This document shows, piece after piece, positions 1 through 6,718 of a DNA stretch of 11,835 nucleotides. Source of the DNA: an uncultured Bacteroidales bacterium (GTDB lineage: Bacteria > Bacteroidota > Bacteroidia > Bacteroidales > Tenuifilaceae); contig CALGIR010000340.1 of NCBI GenBank assembly GCA_937915475.1, forward strand, positions 1 to 11,835. The letters run 5' to 3'. The notes under the pieces were generated by a model. It made no database searches and had not been told where the DNA came from. It saw only the letters and a program-made list of their open reading frames with translations. Each line of letters starts with the position of its first letter. Positions within the stretch are counted from its first letter, which is position 1. The position numbers and the translations under genes were made by a program.

Positions 1-51
1 AATATTCCCGCATTACAGGCTTGCAGAATTATTAATCAATATCCTGAGTAG
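1..51 (+). pseudogene. Upstream in-frame segment of the MscS gene, ending at an in-frame TAG
   Basis: Bases 1-48 translate in the same frame as the channel gene downstream to NIPALQACRIINQYPE, and TAG occupies 49-51. The segment sits where the family has the loop and helix just before the last transmembrane helix, and its reading phase is unbroken relative to 52-735. That fits a single nonsense change in one continuous gene. TAG is an ordinary stop here: several neighbouring genes end on it, so recoding is unlikely. Only 16 codons are visible, so the match is weak, and a frameshift further upstream cannot be excluded. Confidence 0.4.
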
Positions 52-735
52 TTACCTATTTTTAGATATGTATTCCTGTTTATAGGGCTAATTATTGTAA
101 TTCAATCAACGGGTATTGATTTAAGCGCATTAACAGTTTTAGCTGGAGCACTTGGCGTGGGTATTGGATTTGGGTTGCAAAGTATTACGAATAATTTTAT
201 TAGCGGAATTATTATCCTTTTTGAGCGCCCAATAAAGGTGGGCGATAGGGTTGAACTCCCAGAACTAGATAATTTGGCAGGCGATGTGATGAACATTTCG
301 GCGCGCAGCACAACCATTATTACCAACGATAATATTGCTATCCTTATACCCAATTCAAAATTTGTTTCAGATACCGTTATCAATTGGAGTTATAATGATG
401 CAAATGTTCGGTTTAAAATTCCAGTAGGAGTTTCGTATAAAGAGGACCCCGAGGTAGTTAGGGATATTTTGCTGGAGGTGGCCAATAAGCACCCTGGGGT
501 GCTTAAACATCCTGGTGCGGATGTGCTTTTTGACGAGCATGCAGATAGCAGCTTAAACTTTATCCTTAGGGTGTTTACCACTGATTATACGCGAACACCC
601 CATATCCTCAAAAGCCAGCTTTATTTTGAGATTTTTAAAGAATTTAAAAATAAGGGCATAGAACTACCCTTTCCGCAACGCGATGTTTATATTAAACAGT
701 TTGAAGGAGGAGCATCAATTGATATTAAGCCTTGA
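52..735 (+). CDS. MscS-family mechanosensitive ion channel, C-terminal part (5' end missing or interrupted)
   Basis: The open frame encodes the pore helix and cytoplasmic part of an MscS-type channel, an inner-membrane valve that releases small solutes on hypo-osmotic shock. A hydrophobic helix (FRYVFLFIGLIIVIQSTGID) leads into the pore-lining stretch LSALTVLAGALGVGIGFGLQ and then ITNNFISGIIILFERPIKVG, the hallmark of the family. The beta domain follows (VGDRVELPEL onward; IPNSKFVSDTVINWS) and then the alpha/beta C-terminal domain ending in FPQRDVYIK. No credible start codon lies between 52 and the pore helix. The GTG at 157 falls inside the conserved ALGVGIGFG motif and cannot be the true start. 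The frame is closed upstream by TAG at 49-51, yet the 16 codons before that TAG read on plausibly in the same frame. The gene may therefore be a nonsense-interrupted pseudogene, or the TAG may be a sequence error. Family assignment is secure; integrity of the gene is not. Confidence 0.88.
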   Translation, partial: LPIFRYVFLFIGLIIVIQSTGIDLSALTVLAGALGVGIGFGLQSITNNFISGIIILFERPIKVGDRVELPELDNLAGDVMNISARSTTIITNDNIAILIPNSKFVSDTVINWSYNDANVRFKIPVGVSYKEDPEVVRDILLEVANKHPGVLKHPGADVLFDEHADSSLNFILRVFTTDYTRTPHILKSQLYFEIFKEFKNKGIELPFPQRDVYIKQFEGGASIDIKP

Positions 736-779
736 GGGTTTGTTAATATCAGCTTAATTATGATTTAGTTTCTCAGCCG

Positions 780-962
780 ATTTGCTAACGAATTAAAAAA
801 TCTATATATACAGAATGATATCTAACACATAATGCGTAAATTTGTCCAAGGTTAGTTAGCAAATAATAAGTTATACAAAATTTGTATATTAGTATTTCCT
901 CCGAGATGATTTGTCGTGTTTAAAATTATGTTAAGCAAATAGCAAAAAGCTGTTTGTATATT
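780..962. repeat. Three copies of GTTA(A)GCAAAT spaced 75 bp apart upstream of the NYN gene
   Basis: ATTTGCTAAC at 780-789 is the exact reverse complement of GTTAGCAAAT at 855-864, and a third copy with one inserted base, GTTAAGCAAAT, lies at 930-940. The starts at 780, 855 and 930 are exactly 75 bp apart. The two direct copies are each followed, 23-26 bp later, by the same ten bases TTTGTATATT (881-890 and 953-962). The layout resembles repeated operator or promoter modules. No function is known for it, and the AT-richness of the spacer raises the chance of coincidence. Confidence 0.45.
837..844 (+). promoter_or_regulatory. Candidate Bacteroidota -7 element (TAAATTTG)
   Basis: TAAATTTG matches the Bacteroidota primary sigma -7 consensus TAnnTTTG. 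No clear TTG-type -33 element lies about 19 bases upstream. If used, it would give a leader of about 150 nt before the NYN gene, containing the repeated motifs at 855-962. A weaker alternative is TATATTTT at 957-964, which matches seven of eight positions and is closer to the start codon. Confidence 0.3.
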
Positions 963-1002
963 TTATATCCATATTAATCTATATCAAAATTTCTTGAAAA
1001 TT

Positions 1003-1923
1003 ATGAACAACTCAAATGAGCTTAAGCGAATTGGTGTATTCTATGATGGCAACTATTTTCTCCATGTAAGTAACTACTATAACTATTTTCATCAAAGACG
1101 AAAACGAATAAATATTGCAGGTCTTCATAACTTTATCCGCAATATTGTGGCCAAAGAGGAGGAGGTTGCTGCAAGATACTGTCAGGTAATTGAGGCGCAC
1201 TACTTTAGAGGACGCATAAGTGCACAAGAGGCAAGCCAACGGGGCAATCAACTTTATAATGATAGGGTTTTCGACGATATTCTTATGTCAGAGGGAGTGA
1301 TAACACACTACCTACCAATACGCACTAGAAGTGGCAAAAAGGAGGAGAAGGGGATTGATGTTTGGCTGGCTCTCGAAGCTTTTGAGCAAACATTTTATAA
1401 GCGCTTCAATGTACTTGTGCTCATCACATCTGATGGCGATTATGTTCCTTTAATCCGAAAGTTAAACTCGCTTGGGACAAAGGTTATGGTGCTAAGCTGG
1501 GACTTCGAGTACACTGATGATATGGGGCGCGATGTGGTTACTCGTACATCTCAGGACCTTATCCAGGAGGTTCCCTATCCCATAGCGATGCATGAGTTGA
1601 TTAATAGTGGGTTAAAGTCGAACACTCCGCTAATCACTAACTTGTTCGATTTGCCTGAGTATGGCCACCCACAGCGTGTTCCCTCTGTTGAGGTTAACGA
1701 TGAAACCCATGAGGGAAAAGCCATGAACATGAATAACGGGTACGGATTTATACAGTTTCCGCCCAATAATCTGTTTTTTCATTATCAGGATGTGGTTGAA
1801 GGTGATTTTAATGATATCGAGAATGGCGATTTACTAGAGTTTACCATTGAGGTGAACGAAAGGGGCCAAGAGGTGGCTAAAAATGTACGAATGATTGAAT
1901 CGCCCGATCCAAACCTGTACTAG
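1003..1923 (+). CDS. NYN-domain putative RNase with C-terminal cold-shock-like domain
   Basis: This 306-residue protein has an N-terminal NYN (LabA/DUF88, PIN-like) domain at about residues 8-190. The acidic metal-site residues are in place: D15 in GVFYDGNY, D119 after KEEKGI, and D144/D146 in ITSDGDY. These are typical of metal-dependent RNases. After a linker, residues 239-299 resemble a cold-shock (OB-fold) RNA-binding domain: GYGFI, then NNLFFHYQDV, then NGDLLEFTIEVNERGQEVAKNV. The inferred role is cytoplasmic cleavage of RNA recruited by the C-terminal domain. The ATG at 1003 is preferred over an in-frame TTG at 994 because that start adds only three residues and uses a rarer codon. The gene ends 29 bp before the putative galE -7 element, so it is probably transcribed separately. 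Activity and target are unknown. Confidence 0.85.
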   Translation: MNNSNELKRIGVFYDGNYFLHVSNYYNYFHQRRKRINIAGLHNFIRNIVAKEEEVAARYCQVIEAHYFRGRISAQEASQRGNQLYNDRVFDDILMSEGVITHYLPIRTRSGKKEEKGIDVWLALEAFEQTFYKRFNVLVLITSDGDYVPLIRKLNSLGTKVMVLSWDFEYTDDMGRDVVTRTSQDLIQEVPYPIAMHELINSGLKSNTPLITNLFDLPEYGHPQRVPSVEVNDETHEGKAMNMNNGYGFIQFPPNNLFFHYQDVVEGDFNDIENGDLLEFTIEVNERGQEVAKNVRMIESPDPNLY

Positions 1924-1951
1924 AACGGTTTTTAGGTAACAATATTCATGT

Positions 1952-1959
1952 TATCTTTG
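1952..1959 (+). promoter_or_regulatory. Candidate Bacteroidota -7 element of galE (TATCTTTG)
   Basis: TATCTTTG matches TAnnTTTG exactly and lies 29 bp after the NYN stop codon and 52 bp before the galE ATG. The upstream T-rich stretch TTTTTAGG near 1929-1936 is at the right distance for a -33 element but is a poor match. Initiation a few bases downstream would put the hairpin at 1971-1987 at the very start of the galE leader. Confidence 0.45.
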
Positions 1960-1966
1960 TAACAAT

Positions 1967-1991
1967 TGAGGGCAACCCTTGGTTGCCTTTG
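1967..1991 (+). terminator. GC-rich hairpin between the NYN gene and galE (weak terminator or galE leader hairpin)
   Basis: GGCAACC (1971-1977) and GGTTGCC (1981-1987) form a perfect 7-bp stem with a 3-base loop. With G-U pairs in RNA the stem can extend to about 1967-1991. The downstream sequence TTTGTAATTTTTAT is only moderately T-rich. It may terminate the NYN transcript. If the -7 element at 1952 is used, it would instead be a stable hairpin at the 5' end of galE mRNA, affecting stability or translation. Confidence 0.4.
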
Positions 1992-2011
1992 TAATTTTTA
2001 TCCATAGTCAT

Positions 2012-3040
2012 ATGAGTAAAATACTTGTTACTGGAGGTACTGGTTTTATTGGGTCGCATACTGTTGCTGAGCTAATTGAAGCTGGGCATACCGTTGTTAT
2101 TATTGATAATCTTTCAAATTCAGAGGAACACGTACTAAAGGGCATTGAGCAGATAACGGGCAAAAGGCCTATATTCTATAAAGCCGATTGTGCAAATGCC
2201 AACGATTTGTCTCGTATCTTCGGTGAGCATCCCGATATTGAGGCAGTTATCCATTTTGCTGCGTTTAAGGCTGTAAAGGAATCAATCGATAAACCTTTGG
2301 GGTATTATCAAAACAATCTTCTCTCAATAATTACTCTTTTGCAGGTTATGCAAAAGACAAAGGTTAACAGGCTAGTTTTTTCCTCTTCGTGTACCATATA
2401 CGGTGAGAAGGCTCCATTACCGCTTTCAGAGACTTTACCGATGACACCAACAACATCGCCCTATGGGCGAACAAAGCAGATGTGTGAAGAGATAATTGCT
2501 GATTATGTTGCGGCTAACAATCAGTTTTACAGTATCTCACTGCGTTATTTCAATCCAATTGGTGCGCATCCATCAGGGAAAATTGGTGAACTTCCGTTGG
2601 GCACTCCCAATAACCTTATTCCCTATATTACCCAAACAGCAGCAGGTGTAAGAGAGGAGTTGAAGGTGTTTGGCAACGATTATCAAACACCCGATGGCAC
2701 TGCACTTCGTGATTATATTGATGTTGTTGACCTATCGAAAGCGCATGTTAAGGCTGTAGATCGTTTAGTAAATGGTAATTCTTCCACTCAACTCGAAGCA
2801 TATAATCTGGGAGCAGGCAAGGGCATATCGGTAAAGGAAATTATTGAAACTTTTGAAAAGGTGAATGCCGTAAAGATTAAGTGGAGTTTTGCTCCCCGCC
2901 GTCAAGGCGATTTGCCCAGCATTTTTGCCGATGCCAGTAAGGCAAAGCGTGAATTGAACTGGGAGGCTAAAACGGTTCTGGGTGAGTCGCTTAGGAATGC
3001 TTGGCATTGGGAGCAAAAATACCGTAAACTAAATAAATAG
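2012..3040 (+). CDS. galE: UDP-glucose 4-epimerase
   Basis: This 342-residue extended short-chain dehydrogenase interconverts UDP-glucose and UDP-galactose (or the N-acetyl forms) in the cytoplasm, for galactose use and surface glycan precursors. The N-terminal NAD-binding loop is VTGGTGFIG (residues 6-14). The catalytic triad is visible as S126 in SSSCTIYG and Y151/K155 in SPYGRTK. RYFNPIGAHPSG and the later LRDYID motif are typical of GalE, and the length is close to the family norm of about 338-345. The ATG at 2012 is chosen because the NAD loop then starts a few residues in, as usual; an in-frame TTG at 1979 would add 11 residues that lie across the leader hairpin. rfbB follows 93 bp downstream on the same strand, so the two may be co-transcribed. 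Whether it prefers Glc/Gal or GlcNAc/GalNAc substrates cannot be read with confidence. Confidence 0.95.
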   Translation: MSKILVTGGTGFIGSHTVAELIEAGHTVVIIDNLSNSEEHVLKGIEQITGKRPIFYKADCANANDLSRIFGEHPDIEAVIHFAAFKAVKESIDKPLGYYQNNLLSIITLLQVMQKTKVNRLVFSSSCTIYGEKAPLPLSETLPMTPTTSPYGRTKQMCEEIIADYVAANNQFYSISLRYFNPIGAHPSGKIGELPLGTPNNLIPYITQTAAGVREELKVFGNDYQTPDGTALRDYIDVVDLSKAHVKAVDRLVNGNSSTQLEAYNLGAGKGISVKEIIETFEKVNAVKIKWSFAPRRQGDLPSIFADASKAKRELNWEAKTVLGESLRNAWHWEQKYRKLNK

Positions 3041-3133
3041 ACATATGAAACGAGCATGAGGAGAATTTCTCGCAAAGGGGAATGATTATTTTGGCGAGTT
3101 CCATGTGGCAATTAAAAATCAAACTATAAATAC

Positions 3134-4186
3134 ATGAAATCGATTTTGATTACAGGAGGTGCGGGTTTTATTGGTTCGCACGTTATACGAAGGTTTGTAA
3201 ATAAGTACCCTAACTATCGTATTATAAATATGGATTGCCTTACCTATGCGGGTAACCTTGAGAATCTTAAGGATGTTGAGCATAGTTCCAACTATCAATT
3301 TGCAAAGGTTGATATTTGCGATGCCGATGCTGTGGCTAAGGTTTTTGCTGATTTTGAGATTGATGGTGTTATCCATTTGGCGGCCGAGTCGCATGTGGAT
3401 CGATCCATTACAAACCCAATGGAGTTTATTAAAACCAATATTGAGGGCACTATTGTGCTGCTAAACGCAGCGCGTATCCAATGGGGCGATAATTTTAACG
3501 GCAAGCGTTTTTACCACATTTCAACCGATGAGGTTTACGGGAGCCTAGGGGATGAGGGATTGTTTACTGAGACTACCGCTTACGATCCACGGAGCCCTTA
3601 CTCTGCATCAAAAGCAAGTTCTGATCATTTGGTTCGAGCCTATTTTCATACATTTAAACTTCCTGTGGTTATCTCAAACTGCTCGAACAACTATGGAGCC
3701 AACCAATTTCCCGAAAAGCTCATACCTCTTATAATAAATAATATTAAGAGTAATAAACCATTGCCTGTTTACGGAAAAGGATTAAACGTACGCGATTGGC
3801 TTTACGTTGAGGATCATGCTGCAGCTATTGACACAATATTTCACAATGGTGAACTGGGCGAAACTTATAACGTTGGAGGTAACAATGAGTGGCGCAATAT
3901 TGATTTGGTTAAGGAACTCTGCCGGATTATGGATAAGAAACTGAACCGCAAAGAAGGCGAGTCGGAAAAGCTCATAACCTTTGTAACCGATAGGGCAGGG
4001 CACGATTTGCGATACGCAATTGACATTACTAAGATTCAGCATGATCTTGGTTGGGAGCCAACCGTTAAGTTTAACGAAGGGTTAGAACTGACGGTTGATT
4101 GGTATTTACAAAACGAGGAGTGGATTGATGCGATAGTATCAGGCGAATACCAAACCTACTACCAGTTGCAGTACGGGAAAAGGTAA
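3134..4186 (+). CDS. rfbB: dTDP-glucose 4,6-dehydratase
   Basis: This 350-residue NAD-dependent enzyme converts dTDP-glucose to dTDP-4-keto-6-deoxyglucose, the committed step toward dTDP-rhamnose and other deoxysugars of surface polysaccharides. Features seen are the NAD loop ITGGAGFIG (6-14), the substrate-side MDCLTYAGNLENL (33-45), HLAAESHVDRSI (81-92), the catalytic STDEVYG with T131, D132 and E133, and YSASK with Y156 and K160. SNCSNNYGANQFPEKLIPL and YGKGLNVRDWLYVEDH are family hallmarks. Length is typical. The other dTDP-rhamnose genes (rfbA, rfbC, rfbD) are not in the window, so they must lie elsewhere or just outside. It sits 93 bp after galE with no clear promoter or terminator between, which favours co-transcription. 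Transcription ends at the palindrome at 4203-4244. Confidence 0.96.
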   Translation: MKSILITGGAGFIGSHVIRRFVNKYPNYRIINMDCLTYAGNLENLKDVEHSSNYQFAKVDICDADAVAKVFADFEIDGVIHLAAESHVDRSITNPMEFIKTNIEGTIVLLNAARIQWGDNFNGKRFYHISTDEVYGSLGDEGLFTETTAYDPRSPYSASKASSDHLVRAYFHTFKLPVVISNCSNNYGANQFPEKLIPLIINNIKSNKPLPVYGKGLNVRDWLYVEDHAAAIDTIFHNGELGETYNVGGNNEWRNIDLVKELCRIMDKKLNRKEGESEKLITFVTDRAGHDLRYAIDITKIQHDLGWEPTVKFNEGLELTVDWYLQNEEWIDAIVSGEYQTYYQLQYGKR

Positions 4187-4202
4187 AAACTGATTGTAAA
4201 TT

Positions 4203-4244
4203 CCATAAAAAAACCACTTGCAGCTGCAAGTGGTTTTTTTATGG
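4203..4244. terminator. Bidirectional intrinsic terminator, 42-bp perfect palindrome
   Basis: Bases 4203-4223 are the exact reverse complement of 4224-4244. The core ACCACTTGCAG/CTGCAAGTGGT is flanked by seven A on the left and seven T on the right, so each strand gives a stable stem followed by a U-tract. It lies 16 bp after the rfbB stop and 10 bp beyond the end of the convergent chemoreceptor gene, so it can terminate both transcripts. Confidence 0.93.
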
Positions 4245-4254
4245 TAAGTTTTAA

Positions 4255-5994
4255 TTAAAACTTTTCGTATCCATCGTCATCCTTTGGACTTATATTGCCA
4301 CCTAGGTTTAGCTTGACCCCTTTGTTCTTTTTTTCGACGGGTTTTGGGGTTTGTGCTACCTTGGGTTTTTCGGTTGTTGGTTTTTCTCGAGTAGGGTGAA
4401 CTTCTGAAATGGGTTTCGCTTGCTTTGGTTCTGTTTTTTTTGCAACAAACTTTTTCTGCTGATCAGTTTTAAAGAAACCGATTAAATCTTTAAGCTTTTC
4501 GGCTTCACCATTCATCTTTCCAGAACTATTTACCAGTATATCGGCGTTAGCGGCATTTTGCTGAGTAACATTGTTTAATTGCTGAATAGCATTGTTAATC
4601 TGTTCGGCTCCATTGGTTTGCTCAACGCTACCTGCCGTAATTTCCTGAATAAGGACAGAGGTTTTCTTTATTTCGGGGATAATCTCGCGGATTAGCTCAA
4701 CCGACGATTCTGTGTTCACAACACTCTCCTTTGATAGTATAAGAATTTCATCGGCAGCAATTTTACTGCGTTCGGCCAATTTGCGAACCTCGGCAGCAAC
4801 AACGGCAAAACCTTTGCCATGCTCGCCAGCACGTGCCGCTTCAACAGCAGCATTTAAAGCCAACAGGTTGGTTTGGAAAGCGATATCGTTAACAATGCTA
4901 ATCCTATCCGATATTTTTTTGATTGAGTCCATACTCTTTTCTGATTCGGTACCAATCTTTTCAATATCCTGGGCAAGTTTATTGGAGATTTTGTTCGTAT
5001 TGTTAGCATTCTCAGTATTCTGTTGGATATTGGCTACCATTTCCTGCATTGATGAGGAAACTTCCTCGGCGCTACTTGCTTGTGTTGATGCGCCACCTAA
5101 AATCCCTTGGGCTATACTATTCAGGTCTAAACTAGCCGTCGATATTTCACCAGCACCCTCGATAATATGGTTAACAGTATCTCTAAGCCTGTTAATCATG
5201 GTTTTAAGGTCGAATAGGAGTTTTGCAACCTCATCGGTTCCAGTAATCTCATAATTGGCTTTTAGATTACCCTCAGCAAGGCTTGAGATAGCTTCTGAAG
5301 CCATATTTATCGACTTTTTAAGCGAAGTTGTAATAAAGAAAGATATGCCAATACCAATAGCAACAACAAGCAAGCCACCAATAATTATAAAAATTCGGAA
5401 GAAAGAGGTTGACGATTTAATATCGGAGTATGCCTTAGCTGTTTCGTTTTGCTGGCTGTCAATAAGTGCATTAAGCTGTTTGAGTATATCATCAGTTGCA
5501 GTGATGATGGATCCGCTGGCGTCAACCATTCCCTCAACATCCATAAGGATAAGAAAATCGTTATAACTATCGAAAGAGTTCAGCTGCGACATTACTGCTT
5601 TATGATCAACAAAAAGGTTTTCAGTAATTTGGTTGTTAAGCAGCTCAAAGGTTTTGCGATCCTCAGGGTTCCAGTTATTGACCAGTGGGTTAATCTCGGC
5701 TACAAGATTTGGATAAATGGTACTATGCATTTGCTGTAACCTAATCTTATCAGGCGTGTCGGATAGTTTATCAATGTAAACCCAGTTTTTAATCAAAAGT
5801 TTCGATTCGGTAATCAGATTCTGAAGTTCAATTAGCTTGTTGACAGAAGGGGTGTTCTGCTCAGACAGGTTCCTGTTAATTTCATCGTATCGGCTTAGAA
5901 TAACAAAGGTGATTACAGACGAGACGATGAATAGGCTAATAACCAAGCCAAATCCAAGAAGAAGTTTACGGGAGAGAGAAAATTTTACTTTCAT
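4255..5994 (-). CDS. Methyl-accepting chemotaxis protein (transmembrane chemoreceptor)
   Basis: This 579-residue receptor has TM1 at about 10-33, a periplasmic region at 34-198 that looks mainly helical (a four-helix-bundle ligand domain is likely), TM2 at about 199-222, a HAMP domain at about 223-276, and a long cytoplasmic coiled-coil signalling domain. The conserved hairpin tip is clear at about 367-412: IAFQTNLLALNAAVEAARAG, then EHGKGFAVVAAEVRKLAERS. It should control a CheA/CheW array in response to a periplasmic signal. After about residue 510 there is a flexible Lys/Pro-rich tail of roughly 60 residues ending in DDDGYEKF. That terminus could be a docking peptide for adaptation enzymes, like the NWETF end of enterobacterial receptors (inference). 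The gene follows the YfiR-like gene by 15 nt on the same strand, so the two are probably one operon. No flagellar or che genes are in view. Confidence 0.95.
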   Translation of the reverse strand: MKVKFSLSRKLLLGFGLVISLFIVSSVITFVILSRYDEINRNLSEQNTPSVNKLIELQNLITESKLLIKNWVYIDKLSDTPDKIRLQQMHSTIYPNLVAEINPLVNNWNPEDRKTFELLNNQITENLFVDHKAVMSQLNSFDSYNDFLILMDVEGMVDASGSIITATDDILKQLNALIDSQQNETAKAYSDIKSSTSFFRIFIIIGGLLVVAIGIGISFFITTSLKKSINMASEAISSLAEGNLKANYEITGTDEVAKLLFDLKTMINRLRDTVNHIIEGAGEISTASLDLNSIAQGILGGASTQASSAEEVSSSMQEMVANIQQNTENANNTNKISNKLAQDIEKIGTESEKSMDSIKKISDRISIVNDIAFQTNLLALNAAVEAARAGEHGKGFAVVAAEVRKLAERSKIAADEILILSKESVVNTESSVELIREIIPEIKKTSVLIQEITAGSVEQTNGAEQINNAIQQLNNVTQQNAANADILVNSSGKMNGEAEKLKDLIGFFKTDQQKKFVAKKTEPKQAKPISEVHPTREKPTTEKPKVAQTPKPVEKKNKGVKLNLGGNISPKDDDGYEKF

Positions 5995-6009
5995 AGCAAT
6001 TGCAGATAA

Positions 6010-6543
6010 TTAGTAAATAGAGGTTGCCAGATTATAAAGTTGATCGCTCACATTAAGCGAGTTGCGCCGCATATAACTTTTACTTATTTCAAATTCTAGT
6101 TTCGATAGTCTAGTATTGTACACAATGCTAATACCTGCTCCTTTTCTTGAAGCTCCATATTGTTCGGCAACAAGTAAAGTACAGAACCCAGATGTTTTAG
6201 ACACAATTTTATCAATGTTATCGAACTGTGAGTCGGGAACAAATACAATATTTGCTTTGGTTATAGCATCTATGCTTGAAAAAGTCTTAATTTCAATTAG
6301 TTGACCACCTACCCTACGTGATGTTAAAGCCTGGAGCTCAGAGGTGATAGCAGATTCGTTGCCAATAATACCTATAACAAAATTCCCTTCTTTTCCCTCG
6401 GGACACCACTCAATTAATCGGGTAATCTGGTATAGGAAAGCCGTTTGAAGTTTTTCCTTCTGTGCACTTGCATCGATGCTTAAAAATAGTAAAAAAACCA
6501 TTAAAAATGCAGATATGCGGCTAAAAAGTATTCTAGTTCTCAT
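6010..6543 (-). CDS. YfiR-like periplasmic protein (DUF4154)
   Basis: This 177-residue protein starts with a signal peptide: basic MRTRILFSR, a hydrophobic core at 11-23, and a likely cleavage after ASA at residue 27. The mature part matches the YfiR/DUF4154 pattern. It has AFLYQITRLIEW (35-46), the beta strand NFVIGIIGNES (54-64), a central ANIVFVPDSQ (97-106), LLVAEQ (123-128) followed by a Gly-rich turn, and the C-terminal EFEISKSYMRRNSLNVSDQLYNLA (150-173). In Pseudomonas, YfiR is a periplasmic repressor of the diguanylate cyclase YfiN. Here the neighbour is a chemoreceptor, so the protein may instead modulate that receptor's periplasmic domain (inference). Two cysteines, C47 and C121, remain in the mature protein and could form a disulfide. 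The 15-nt gap to the receptor gene supports co-expression. Confidence 0.85.
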   Translation of the reverse strand: MRTRILFSRISAFLMVFLLFLSIDASAQKEKLQTAFLYQITRLIEWCPEGKEGNFVIGIIGNESAITSELQALTSRRVGGQLIEIKTFSSIDAITKANIVFVPDSQFDNIDKIVSKTSGFCTLLVAEQYGASRKGAGISIVYNTRLSKLEFEISKSYMRRNSLNVSDQLYNLATSIY

Positions 6544-6629
6544 GGTTTAAAAATTATTTTTCAATTATTAATTAATATAATATCAAATTCTTATACACCA
6601 TTAGACTCCCTTCCCCTGTTTTGCTATTG

Positions 6630-6637
6630 CAAATTTA
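6630..6637 (-). promoter_or_regulatory. Candidate -7 element for the yfiR-like/chemoreceptor operon (TAAATTTG on the - strand)
   Basis: Read on the - strand this is TAAATTTG, an exact TAnnTTTG match, about 87 bp upstream of the yfiR-like start codon. No convincing -33 TTG element is present at the expected distance, so confidence is limited. Confidence 0.35.
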
Positions 6638-6718
6638 ATTTTAAGTATATAGGGATTAATGCATTAAAGGTATGAATTATACAATTATACAACTTTTAAC
6701 TCCAAAGGTTATAAAAAA

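Noticed and set aside
157..735. MscS gene starting at GTG 157
   Set aside because: That codon is the valine in the conserved ALGVGIGFG pore helix, and the open frame upstream encodes the preceding transmembrane helix.
736..993. Hidden RNA gene or small protein in the spacer
   Set aside because: No tRNA fold or coding frame with a plausible start was seen; only the repeats and promoter-like elements could be supported.
994..1002. TTG start for the NYN gene
   Set aside because: The ATG at 1003 is in frame only three codons later and is the commoner start; nothing conserved lies before it.
1979..2011. TTG start for galE adding 11 residues
   Set aside because: The extension crosses the leader hairpin, and the family NAD-binding loop fits the ATG at 2012.
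3044..3058. Tiny ORF MKRA between galE and rfbB
   Set aside because: Four codons with no sign of function; expected by chance.
4712..5566. Long + strand open frames inside the chemoreceptor gene
   Set aside because: They are antisense to a clear chemoreceptor with strong conserved motifs and have no recognisable domain.
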